Part shown: piece by piece, positions 11,850 through 22,826 of the stretch | Layout of the letters: each line of letters starts with the position of its first letter | Numbering within the stretch: position 1 is the stretch's first letter | Assembly: GCA_019096195.1 (NCBI GenBank) | Contig: JAGTXK010000227.1 | Coordinates: 61,471-125,470, forward strand | Reading direction: 5' to 3' | DNA length: 64,000 nt | From: Boletus sp. NGJ | Lineage: Eukaryota > Basidiomycota > Agaricomycetes > Boletales > Boletaceae | Notes under the pieces: model-generated | The model's database searches: none | Seen by the model: the letters and a program-made list of their open reading frames with translations, nothing else | What the model was told of the DNA's origin: nothing | Made by a program: the position numbers and the translations under genes

Positions 11850-12945
11850 ATGCGGAATATCAATATCACGTACCCAAGTGTCACATATGACGAGGAGTTT
11901 GCACAGGGCTGTTCTAAGACTGCTGTAGAGCGCGGTTGTCCACTGGGCATTACACAGTCGAGCGAATTTCAGCTCGCATTACACGGGGCTGCTTCTATTG
12001 CTACAACAACCTATGCGCACCTTGAAAATGCGTCCACTCGCCAATTTATTTGCCTTTATACGACCTGGTGAGTACTGGTCCTGTTTGGATTTCCTGGGGC
12101 TAATTGTATCCTCTCTAGTCTCATCTTTTTCGATGACCTGACTCGAACGGACGCTTCCACGGTTCGAGAATTTCATTCCCTTTTCGCCTGTGGTAGGCCC
12201 CAAATACACCCTTTGCTCGATCTCTTTGCCGGTCTCCTGAGAAGTTCATACGATCACTTCCTGCCGACTTGTGCCAATCTCGTTGTTTCGAGTTCCCTTG
12301 ATTTTATCAATGGTCTTATTATTGACCATGATCTCCAGGATATGCAGGTATATATATTTATTGTCTTGCCATTTACTCCATTCGTATGTTGTTTTTTAGG
12401 TGAACAAGGACGCGGTCAGCTACCCGCGCTGGGTGCGCACTATGATGGGCGTCTCTACAGCCTTTGTTATTTTTACATTCCCACCCGCTATTCCGCTAGC
12501 TTCGTACGTACAAATTCTCCCGAACATGGTTAACTACATCGACGACGTCAAGTAAGTTATCTAGACGCATTTTTTTCACCATGCATTTTTAATATATTGC
12601 AGCGATCTCTTTTCGTTCTACAAAGAGGAAAGCATTCATGAGAACACCAATCACATATCGTTGCTCGCACACATCTCCGGGAAGTCTAAGCTGCAATGCA
12701 TGAAAGACCTTGCTGCTTATTCTGTCGATGGGAGGTATGTTTTCTCTATCAATACCTGACGGAGTCTGCAATTCTGATGACCCCTTAGTCGTCGCTGCCA
12801 ATCAATACTGTCGGCAGATGGTGGGGCTTTGAGAATATACAATGATCATTTTCTGCAGGGATACGTTGCATTTCATGCTTTGGCGCACAAGCGCTATAAG
12901 TTGGATGATTTAGACCTGGGGGAGCCGATTATTTGTTCGACGTAG
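11850..12945 (+). CDS. Trichodiene-synthase-like sesquiterpene cyclase (Tri5 family)
   Basis: Class I terpene cyclase, expected to ionise farnesyl diphosphate and cyclise it. Exons 11850-12067, 12119-12347, 12400-12551, 12603-12734 and 12789-12945 sum to 888 nt, exactly in frame (295 aa), with clean GT-AG introns of about 50 bp. The Asp-rich metal motif is FFDDLTRTD in exon 2. The second metal site is YIDDVNDLFSFYKEE across exons 3-4, a perfect N-x3-S-x3-E triad. Other family signatures are LHGAASIATTTYAHL and HFLQGYVAFHALAHKRYKL. The protein is shorter than fungal trichodiene synthase (about 370 aa) but typical of basidiomycete Tri5-like enzymes. The N-terminus may extend upstream (open frame YRSAIRSILQDF). 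It is the only scaffold-building enzyme seen and probably defines the cluster. The product cannot be predicted. Confidence 0.88.
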
Positions 12946-14450
12946 TATTCTCGATCCCCAGCACGTCAGACAACCTTGGAGGTCGTTCAGGTTATCAACT
13001 AGTCCCTCTTTTTTTTTTATATTGGTCCTTCAATTACCCGAAATTTCCGAATTCCACTTGGCTAAGTATGTAAACCGAATCGCACATGTATGGAACTTAT
13101 CTTCTCGCTGTCGCTGTCCCCATTGCCTATTATGCAGGAAAGTATGAGGGTCAAGGCTAAGACCCTAGGGTTATACGAGTCTACACTACCATTTACGTCA
13201 GTACTTTCGCACAGATCGTATCTCCCGCGCTGGTTTAACGTTTAACATCCACTACGCGGTTATTCCCGCTCATCACCTTGCCTGACAAGGTCACCCCGTG
13301 TTGGCTTCCTGTGCCAAACGTCCACACAACCAGATAGACAGTAAAATAATAAAGATTAAGCTGATGATAGTGCAAAGCACCCTCTTTTTGTCCTGTATGG
13401 TATCGCAGCGAATAAACCGGCCTTTAGCATATATGTCGGAAGTCAACAAGAGGACAGAGTTGGAGGAGTCAAAATCCACAAGCAAGGTGATTGACGTCAG
13501 CGACGCCCCCTTGTTCCATCACTGTCACGGTGCCCATGACAGACGACAGAACCGGAGTCAAGCGAAATGTCCACCGTAGGGCCCTAAACCCCAATATTTT
13601 TTGGGGGAATGCACGTCAAATCTCGACATCCTTGCAGTGGCAGGTGAGACTCGGCGATGGAATGATCAGAGTATATAATATACCGGCACCCTCCGTCGTG
13701 TAACTGATAACCTTTTTTTCTGCTTTCCCGCTCCGGCTGACGATTATGAGGCACGGGTGGAAGCGGCCGCGTCGTCGAGATTACGTTTGGTGCGGGGTTC
13801 ATAATGTGTCAGACACGACTTGAATCAGACGTGATTAAACGATTATAATATGGGGTCGATTTGCTTCCCACCCGTATGTCTCACAAAGAAATCATCAGAA
13901 CCCTTCAATTTTCTAGTTATTAAATATGTCTCTTCATGCATGCCAGGGGCAACGGTTCAAATGAAATGTTACAAAAATACATGCGTATTCACTACCCCTT
14001 GTGGAGTTTATTTCTCAATCAATGCAGTAGAGAAAAGCGGCATCTCCCAAATCCTATTCTTGTTCTATGATCGACGAGAACGGAGGTACGAGTTACGATT
14101 TACACACCATGCGTCTTATCAAGGAAACTGCCACAAGTTGCACTTCCTCTCCCCCGACTTGTCGCTACTGTTTGATCCCGTCATTTTCAGCTCTGGCGGA
14201 CTCACCCGTTTGAAACACGAAACGAATTAGAGACAGTGTTCCCACTTGGAGCACTGATCGACACTGCGATAGCGTCCAAGGTAGAGGAACTCTGAACCAA
14301 ATCCATTCTCTCCTGTATGTGTACAATATTTGATTGTGCTTTCTCAAACAATACAATAAACATATCACTCGCTTCGCATGTTTCGGAAAAACGGATCAAT
14401 CCACCTTCCAGACCCAAGCCATATTTGGAGTCAGAGTCCGCAAAACGCGG
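12946..14450. other. Intergenic stretch without a recognisable gene
   Basis: About 1.5 kb between the convergent terpene synthase and acyltransferase genes. A plus-strand open frame of 126 codons (13850-14230) and minus-strand frames near 14165-14417 have no recognisable family and no splice-linked partners. I see nothing further. Confidence 0.4.
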
Positions 14451-16874
14451 CTAAGCACCCACAGCCAATGGAACGGAAAGTCTAAACGCACCGTTTTCTG
14501 CCCTCGTCATTTGCGCCCCTTGCATCAACTCTCGGAATTTCTTCCAAAATCCACTGACATGATCATGCTTCAACCGGAAAACGACATCGATTCCACCGAT
14601 GGTTGTAGTCCATGTGTCGTCTACCTCCAACGTCGGGTTTGCTGAGAGCATAGAAAGAAAATGCTCGCTCGAACCTGATAATAGGTCAGCTCATCACTTT
14701 GACAAGGAAAATGACCTTGGAACCGTAGAGATAGAACCGAGCCCCTGCAGTCGGAGACAATTACAGGCGAGCATGTTGTGCACGTTCAGGGTCACTTACG
14801 GTTAGTGAAGCCAAAGTCCACGTTGAGCACTGGAATCCTATGCAAGCGGCATCAGACAAGGATGTCGCTTCTCATCTCAGGTATGACGTACTTATGCAAC
14901 GCGTTTACGTAGACCATCGTATCTGGAAAATGTATATTGAGGTAGTCAAGAGCAAGGCCCGGGCGCCGTAGCATCCAGGAATGTAAGCCAAGGATATGAC
15001 GCATGTTCTCCGGAGTGCGTGCATAATTCATTGAGTTGCGCAATACATCAGCGAAGTCCCTTCGATTGCGGTGAGTTCAAACACGCGTCACGTCAATCAT
15101 TGGGTCCCACGAACCAGGGGTCAGCATTTCCTCGCACCTTTTCGGTCGCGATTGTTTGCATGCAGTTACCCATCGTTGTCTAAGAAAACTGGTGACGAAT
15201 TTGAAAAATTCGGATAAACCAATTCCTCACCTTGGGCACATCACGAGGCTCCAGGATTTCTTATAATGCCTGATAATGCCTTGTCATATAGACCTAGCGT
15301 TTTTCATGTTATCCGACCATTGTTATTTGGTTATTGTACTTAAGAAGGTCTTATAAGCGCTGATAATAGCCTTGCCCAGGCCCCCATTGTCGCGTGACAT
15401 GGCAAACATTCACATTGTCACAAAAGCAGATATAACGCTAGGGTGGTCGTCGTGATGCAGTGCAGGGCAAATCCCTCGAGTCTGAATGGAATAAGGTGTC
15501 ATCCACCTAGTATCAGAATGCGATGAAACCATACTCCCAAAATGTGCGCGACTTTCTCCACACTGACTGGAGAAACTGACGCGATACAGGCGCTCAAAAG
15601 ACCAACCACTGCGTCCGCTTCAGATACGCGCGAAACTGCTAGAAGGGTAACTATCCGTGAGGTCGAAATATCGCAATGGCTGTACCTTTGGTATTGCTGG
15701 ACACCCATGCATGAATGGCGCGTACTTCGAGCGCAGAAATCCGCGCGAGGTCGCAGCGAACATGTTGCTACTTAAAGCAGGAAGGCTCGAAACCTGTACG
15801 GCATATTCGTGATGGTACAAGAGCGGCAACACTGCTGGGATAATATCTTCTTCCACCGTCGGGTCTGGTTCATCGTACTTTTCAAATGTGGGCACGAAGC
15901 TTGGCTGGATTCCCTGATAGTAAAGCGACAGGGGATTTGCCCAGTGGGTCATGGATGTGCAATCACCTGTTGAAAAACAAGCAAATCAAACGTTTGACAA
16001 ACGGCTGGGAAGGCACTGAGATAGCCAAACCTATATTACATCAAGCACCATCGTGACTTCAGCGGAATGAATGTGTGGTGAGAATTGATGACGGACCCAA
16101 AATGTGGTTCCAACCTAGTGCATCAGGAATTTGACACCGCGGTTAACTGCGGTTAACCAACCTTAGTCATGCTTTTTCAGCCGGATGAACCAGCGCCGAG
16201 TGTCTAGGACAACAAGCAGTGGCTCGATGATGAACGTCAGACTTGTACCTCATGCAAATGATCGAAACTATGGAAGCTTGCGCACCCAAGGTCAACGTTG
16301 TTTCTCCATTCCCTTCCACAACCTTGAGGGTGAGCAAAGATTGTTCTGCGGAAGCATCTGGGTCACGGGCGAGGCCGAATGGATGTTCATCAACGTAATC
16401 TGGATGTCCCTGTGTACGTGTTGTTATGAAGAGTTGACTCTACAGCATGTCCCCCAACCTCATGGTCAAACCCGTTTGACATGATGCTCGGACGGATCGT
16501 GGTCCCAAAGGTGACGGGAACGCCGGCATTGTCACTGAATACAAGGCTCCACTGACCGGACACTTCGTTGAAGCCGGGGCGCCCAACCACTGTAAGCTGA
16601 TTGCTCAGAGATGCAGATAATCACAATTCGTTGTTGTTACCATAGTAATAATCCTGTATGTTTTGAGCTAACGCATTGCACAGCTGCTCTTGATCCAGTC
16701 TCCCAGGCAGCACCCAAACAAAGTCCATCTGGCACAACGGTATTTTCACCATGCATAAGCGCCGACAATGATGTATCTCACCCAGTATGGCATAAGATCC
16801 GTGGTCTGCAGGATAATGTCTGCCTTCTGCATTGACGGATCCGCAGGCTTGACCCAACGGACTTCGACATTCAT
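14451..16874 (-). CDS. BAHD-type acyltransferase (fungal transferase family)
   Basis: CoA-dependent O-acyltransferase of the BAHD superfamily, which includes the trichothecene acetyltransferases. The start at 16874 gives MNVEVRWVKPADPSMQ, followed by PLCQMDFVWVLPGRLDQEQL, VVGRPGFNEVSGQWSLVF, AEQSLLTLKVVEGNGETTLT, GDCTSMTHWAN, ALRNSMNYARTPENMRHI and the structural DFGWG-type motif as LNVDFGFTN (about 14,801-14,830). The stop is at 14451-14453. The order matches the family from end to end, spread over many short exons. The catalytic HxxxD should lie just before GDCTSM. I could not place it confidently because exon borders at 15,960-16,150 are ambiguous, so activity is not proven. Next to a Tri5-like cyclase it would most simply acylate a terpene alcohol. 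Confidence 0.75.
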
Positions 16875-17565
16875 GACAAGTAACTGTTGTTCGTACACTG
16901 GTAGCAGCTGGAAAAGCAGTTCGAAGCAACATCCAACCCCCAGCGGCCAGCATGTCACCCCTTTTTACCATCAGACGCACTCGAAACACTCGGAACCATT
17001 CTTTGATCGGCAGGTGGTGGTAATTTGAGGTCCGAAAAATACCGACATGATAGGTGGCGGATTTAGCTGTGTACGGGTAGCAAACAAGCGATAACAGGTG
17101 CTGCTATGGTGTATGTATACTATAGCTAGGTCATGTTCAAGAAAGTCGACAGTCACACGCACCTCGCCACCGCCGCAATTTGAACGTTTGAACTTCCGCT
17201 CAGTACCGCATCGTAAGATCCCATCTCGCCTTGGCAACGCAGCTTCAAGTTTACAGCTGTTGAATATTCGAACGTTGAGGCGTTGAGGTCCGGCGATTGG
17301 CATGCTAGAGCTCACAGATCGCACACTTAGATCTTTCTGGCAGGCGATTCGAGTTGGGCTTTGATGAGACGGCAAACGCAACGGTACTATAACAAGGATA
17401 AGTACTTGTTTTAAGTTAGCATTTTCACAGTGGCAGATCCTCAAGGCCTCATCCGAGTCTACCAGGATATCTTCTGAATTAGTCACTAGCATCGTTTACG
17501 ATCGAGCGCTTCCACTATCAACGGCATCCCGATTGTCGTAGCCCCCTCTACTACACTTGGAAACT

Positions 17566-17582
17566 GGAGTCCTAAGGACTCC
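17566..17582. promoter_or_regulatory. 17-bp perfect palindrome in a divergent promoter region
   Basis: GGAGTCCTAAGGACTCC is an 8-bp perfect inverted repeat around one base. It lies between the minus-strand acyltransferase (start 16874) and the plus-strand P450 (start 18159). Such dyads are typical of dimeric transcription-factor sites, but no factor can be named. Confidence 0.35.
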
Positions 17583-18158
17583 TAACTGCCGCGCTTGTCC
17601 GAGTCAGACGGCGAGAACGTGAACGAGGGTAGTAGTAGAATGGACAGCGCGACTTCTGCAGATACAGGGCAAACGCGCTCACTAAGCCCCAGCTGGCTAA
17701 ATCTAAAGCTGCGAGAAGACACTTGTTAGGTCCCTGGAGTCACCCCGGACATAGTCAAACGCCCGTGGAACTCGACCCTTGGAAACCCACCATATAACTG
17801 GGACTGCTACTGACAGCCAGATCCATATGCCGACTCAAGGATAGAGTCTACACAATACCTTGAGAGTCTCCTCCTGGAGTGCCCTCCCGAGAAAACCTTG
17901 AACCCTGCCGATCTGAGACGGAGTAAGAGAGCACCTGCAAGATCGATAACCAAGCTTAGTAGGGGTACTAGTTGTCTACTTAAACTGATTTTATTTTTGC
18001 CAGGGTATTGTTTCTTGTAATTTACTTGAGACTTACTGATGACCCTGTTTCCCACGAGATCATTTAGCTTCCGGCGAACCTCGCTTGTTGCCAAGACAAA
18101 CACCCCAATTAATACTGTAACTGACCATGATATCGACTGACTTTACTTCACACCCACA

Positions 18159-20453
18159 ATGTTCAATGAAACTGCTTGGGTCGTCTTGGTTTTAATTCTT
18201 GCCAGTGTATGGTTCGTGACGATGCGGTGGCAGGGTAGGCGTCTGCCTTTCCCCCCGGGTCCTCGACACTTCCCTCTGTATGGCTCGGTGGTAAGCTTAG
18301 AGGACGCTAGATTCATGGTGCTTATCTTGTCTTCATGATCAGTTCCGCAGGACGCAAGTGCACCAAGCGGACAACTTCGCTCGGTTTGGTGAACAATTTC
18401 AGTCAGATATCATCGGCATCAGAGAATGGGGAAACTGCACCATAGTGCTTAACTCGTTCGAGGCGGTCAACAGCATTTTGATCCGCAACTCGAATCGTTC
18501 TGCTGGGAGGTGTGTGTGAATGGTTTTCTGAAGAGCACAGAGTTTACATTCGGAGGGCCGTTCAGACCCCCCACTTGGAAAAAATTTCGTGATTGGTGAG
18601 GCCACTGTTGATGATTTTGTTTATTATCAATTGACGTATGGAAGGGGAGGGTTACACATGAGTATCCCGCACCTTGAATATGGAGGTATGAATCCTTTGC
18701 CGTTCTCGCAGTAAAGCTTATATTTTCGCAGAAGGATGGAAAGCTCGCCGACAGACATTCGGCCACCTAGCTTCCACGTCAAAGTTGCCTGATTACGCGC
18801 CAGTTCAGCTCAAGATAGCGCAGAATATGCTTTTGTCGGTGCTTGAAGAACCACAAAACTCTGTGCTTCTTTTCCACGAGTAAGCTTCACACAGTAGTCT
18901 GTCGACGCAGCACTGACGTCCTTCCAGAATGATTGGACAGGTAATCCTGACCCTGGTATATGGAATTACCAAACTACCTGAAGGCGAATCACACCTTGCA
19001 CTGGCTGAACGCGCACTTGGGGGGATATTGTTTACGTTTACACGGGAATTCCATATTGCATGCTTCCTCAATGACCTCAGTAGTATGCCTCGAAACCGCC
19101 AGGTTTCATCAGCACTGACGCTTTATGCCTCATTCAGGATGGATACCACTACCCGAATGGTTATTCCAAGTCCAGAAAAAGAGTAGAGTCAATAGAGAGG
19201 ATGTCGAAAGTCAGACATTCATTCCTTACGAGGAGACTAAACGCCAACTGGTGGGTTTCTTGATCCCATTAACAAGGAACTATCCTACCTAAACTCAATA
19301 TTTGAGATCGAGGACAATGTCACAAGCTCGTTTGTGACCGACATGCTCAGGAATGGCGATGTTGACGCTGAGCTCGATATTATTATTCGCGACGCAGCTG
19401 GTTCTCTCTATTCAGGTATGTTCGGATTCACATGTATGTGTTGCATGCAGGTTGACTAGTACCTTAGGTGCTGTCATTGCTACCGGGAGCTTGCTTTTCA
19501 CATTCATGGTGGCGATGGCATGGTAAGATCTTTGTTTGATAATCTCGCGTGATCACCCTCAAGCCATTTTGCAGGTTTCCAGAGGCTCAGACTAAGGCTC
19601 AACAGGAACTTGACACACTCCTCGGTCATGGAAATCTACGCGAGTCCCTGAGTCAGGTTTTTATTATTTCCCCCAACTGACTGATCAAGTATATAGCAAC
19701 GACTTCGACTTGTAACCCGTCAAATATTCCATACACGTATGCCGTGGTAATGGAAATGATGCGGTGGCGTCCGCCAGTATGGATGGGTGAGTGTTCACAC
19801 AGACGGTTACACCATGATCTCAGGACACAGCAGGACTCGACCATTCGAGTGAGGTTGACGAGGAGTATAATGGACATGGTATCCCAGCAAGATCGGCGTT
19901 GGTCGCAAATCTAAAGTCAGTACCAACATACATCTTCCTTCGATATTTGACAACATGATGCTTTAGGACAATTCTTCATGATCCGAAACGATTCAAGGAC
20001 CCGCAGAACTTTCACCCAGAAAGATTCCTCAAACCCGACGGTGAGTTCGACACTACCGTGTTTGATCCCCGCCAGGTTGTATTTGGGTTTGGGAGGAGGA
20101 CGTGGTAAGTGTGGCTGTATGGGTGAACTTGCCTACTGATTCAGGTTGTCATATGTTTCAGCCCCGGACGAGGCATCGCCTTTACCTCGCTCGTAATAGC
20201 TGTGGCATCGACACTTGCTTGCTTTGATATCATTTCTCATCATGATAATGATCAACGTTCTGCGGCCATCGCTTCATTCTTAGCGACAGACATACCTTGG
20301 TATAACACATTCCGTCTTCCTTTGTTCCTGATGAGTCCTTGACAATGCTACTACCGCAGGAAATTTCCTCATGATGGCATCTCAGTGAAGGCACGGTCTG
20401 AACAAACTGCCAGTGCGATCAGGTCAGCCGTACAGTCGCCCCCCAACGTATGA
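18159..20453 (+). CDS. Cytochrome P450 (P450-1) with atypical I-helix
   Basis: ER-anchored haem-thiolate monooxygenase. The N-terminus is a hydrophobic anchor followed by the Pro-rich hinge RLPFPPGPRHFPLYGSV. Later exons read FARFGEQFQSDIIGIREWGN, EGWKARRQTFGHLASTSKL, the I-helix LYSGAVIATGSLLFTFMVAM, the K-helix ExxR (VVMEMMRWRPP), NFHPERFLKPDG and a complete haem loop FGFGRRTCPGR formed across an intron. The last exon ends SAIRSAVQSPPNV at 20453. All introns I checked join in phase, so the gene appears intact. The usual AGxDT/S of the I-helix is replaced by GAVIAT, losing the acid that normally assists oxygen activation. Its closest relative in the window is P450-6 at 45.6 kb. Substrate unknown; a cluster terpenoid is the natural guess. 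Confidence 0.85.
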
Positions 20454-20639
20454 AAGCTCGTGCAATGCACCCCCTGATCATACTGTACTTGTATGGTCAC
20501 AAGCATCGAATTTGGTTACTTAACTAATAGTCGGTTGCAGTTGAATTATTCAAGCTTTAAGCTTCAAAGTGTCGATCCATAGTCAATTCCATTTCAACGC
20601 CTGTTTGTCACATAATGTAATAAGATGTACACATGCGCA

Positions 20640-20824
20640 GTACATGCGAGGCGATTTTATAATCCACACTCACCAGAGATGACGAAGATGAAGCAAAAGG
20701 CGACTCGGACTCGGACAACAACTTGGAGGTGTTTGAAGGCGATATGGCCATAGTCTAAGTAAACCTGGACTCATCAAGCACCTACTGCGTTACCTTGATC
20801 GTCGGGCGCATCTGACAACGTCCC
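20640..20824. other. Relic with acidic coding-like tail
   Basis: A plus-strand frame reads DDEDEAKGDSDSDNNLEVFE and ends shortly after at a stop near 20,758. Acidic tails of this kind occur at the ends of several fungal proteins and transposases. No partner exon was recognised, so this is only a possible gene remnant. Confidence 0.2.
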
Positions 20825-21235
20825 TAGATTTGTTTACTTCACAAGCGGAAGCAGCCGCAGTGCAGACTCCTCTGCTGCTCCGTTTCGAAACGTAGTTATT
20901 GAAACCATTTCCTTGTTGCGTCCCAATGTACCCAAGCCTGCGCAACAGCTTGCTTCATCCACCGCTTTGAAATTCACGTATGGTTATGAGGTACAGCAGG
21001 ATGATCCGATCGTGAAAGCTACCAAAGAGCTGGCTACGTCAACCATCGCTAGTTTGTCTCCGGAGATGGTCGGCTGAGTACGAAGGAAGCCTCACCGCGT
21101 AAGGGAAATCTGCGTTCATATTGTGACTAGCAACTGACATTGACGGTGCCGCGCAGACACCCTAAACTATTCCAGCACGATATTACAATCCGTTCTCCTA
21201 GCACAGAAGCGCTACTTCGCGGAGGCGTCCATTAG
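20825..21235 (+). pseudogene. P450 fragment A (relative of P450-2)
   Basis: Contains the segment SSTALKFTYGYEVQQDD and SLSPEMVG, matching the P450-2 region ALEFTYGY...SPEMAS. After a short gap comes a C-terminal exon (about 21150-21235) that matches the P450-2 end at 24760-24852 base for base over much of its length; both end in CCATTAG. Everything between (I-helix, K-helix, haem loop) is missing. It is a deletion derivative of a P450-2-like gene. Confidence 0.75.
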
Positions 21236-21336
21236 TCCTAATATTTAGTTCATACATATCTAAAATCAGCTGTAGCTTCGTCCCGTCTACACTTCTTTCA
21301 TAGACGTTGTATCTATTGGGAACTCCGAGAGTAGCT

Positions 21337-21560
21337 CTGGAGTACTAGTTCTGTAGTACTGTTTCTGCGGACTGTGTTTCGAATAACTGTTCGCATAGCA
21401 TCATGTCGATCGCTTGCCGAGAATAATCATCATCTGGGCCATCTGGGCAGTTTATATGAAGTACTTACAGTAACACCACCTCCACTCCTCTGGGTATTAT
21501 CGCACCGTGGCTTCCCGTTTGGACCATCTCCAGACAAACCATGATCGTTCAGCAGATGTC
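21337..21560 (+). pseudogene. P450 fragment B (duplicate of part of P450-4)
   Basis: About 220 bp nearly identical to 28835-29050 inside P450-4. Shared stretches include the run around CATCATGTCGATCGCTTGCC and the segment coding for GIIAPWLPV. Reading frame and flanking exons are lost, so this is a captured exon fragment, presumably from a local unequal exchange. Confidence 0.8.
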
Positions 21561-21822
21561 TGGAAATATGCCGACGAGGCGCTCGCTTATAGTCAGAATG
21601 TGTTCAAACTTCGTAGACTTGTATTAATCGCAGTGTGGTCCCTGTTGTACGTTATGGCTTCTTGTTCATCACGCTCCGAATCGGTCTAAACGCGACATGC
21701 AAGACCACACCGGTATCGACAATGTTCGGCAGCTGCTTGATGGTATTTCTCGTGTGCCTGACGGGTCGAATTGGAATATTAATGTTGGCAAAATACTCCA
21801 AAAGACAAACGGGGTCTTACTT

Positions 21823-22686
21823 CTATAGAAAGTTCCATCCCACGAGAAATGTTGTTTCCTTCGCAATCGTCTTCCACACAGTGGCAGTATAGTCATCCGC
21901 GTCCAGTACAGTCTGCATCGCTGCACCAATGAGGGAAGCAGCTTGAATGTCATCACAATCAGCTTTGAGGAACATGGACGCGACCTCGGTTACTGGCGCA
22001 TTCAGGCATTTGAGCAAAGAAGAGACAGACACTTCAGTGCGCCGATGCTGCTTCGGAGTGAATCCAAAGAATGACTGGGAGTCCAATCCATCCGGAGATC
22101 CAGCTAAGACTCGGAGGTTGAGTCAGTCATGTCAACGTCACGTCTGCGCTCGGCCTACCAATGACGACCAGGGTGAGTCCAGGGTCTTCAAGACATTCAC
22201 CCATCCAAATGCCCAGGGTGTCTTGGTCGAGAACAATCCTCAGATCCTTGACGTTGTCGTTGATATTTTGGGAAGTGAATGTCAGAATGTGGACGGTAGA
22301 TAAACACATAGTGATGTGATTCAGAGCCCTGAAGTTTACAAGCCCAGAGAGCGGAAGCAGCTCACCATAAGAATATGTGCATCGCCTTTCCCTCCCTTTC
22401 AGAAAATCGAAATCTCGATGTCAAACGGCAGATACCTTTGGTCGGACACAGTTTATATTGAACACCGCTGTATTTGTTGCGGTCACCCTTGACAAGGTCG
22501 GTGCGTTGGTAAGTAGAGTCGAACTAGATATTCTGATTCCAGGAAGTACTCCAATACTTGAAACACGAGCCTGGCAGTACTGCCTGTTGCTTGCAAAACC
22601 AACGCAGTCACACGTACAAAATCAACATTAATTGGCTCCGATTGTCTGCAAGCCATTTCAAGCGCCGCAGCTTCAATAGACTGCAC
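21823..22686 (-). CDS. Hypothetical protein, multi-exon
   Basis: Three minus-strand open segments with possible splice links. One begins near 22686 (SIEAAALEMACRQSEPINVD), one at 22130-22310 (STVHILTFTSQNINDNVKDL, then a segment ending GLTLVVIG), and a last one ends at 21823 (SVSSLLKCLNAPVTEVASMF ... AMQTVLDADDYTATVWKTIA). They look compositionally coding, with few rare codons and amphipathic segments, but I recognise no family. The start codon and exon joins are not established. It lies between P450 fragments and a P450 pseudogene, so it may itself be a remnant. Confidence 0.35.
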
Positions 22687-22826
22687 ATACTGAGATTGAT
22701 CATGATTTCTGAGCCAGCATTCGTGGAGCCGAATTAGTATGGGCTCTCGTTTTACAGCCTATCCAGTACGTTGACGGTTGGCCAGTAGTAACACATTTGC
22801 AGTGAACGCGGACTCGGAGAGCCACC

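Noticed and set aside
13850-14230. 126-codon plus-strand open frame between the cyclase and the acyltransferase
   Set aside because: No recognisable family or splice context. The region is A/T-rich intergenic sequence.
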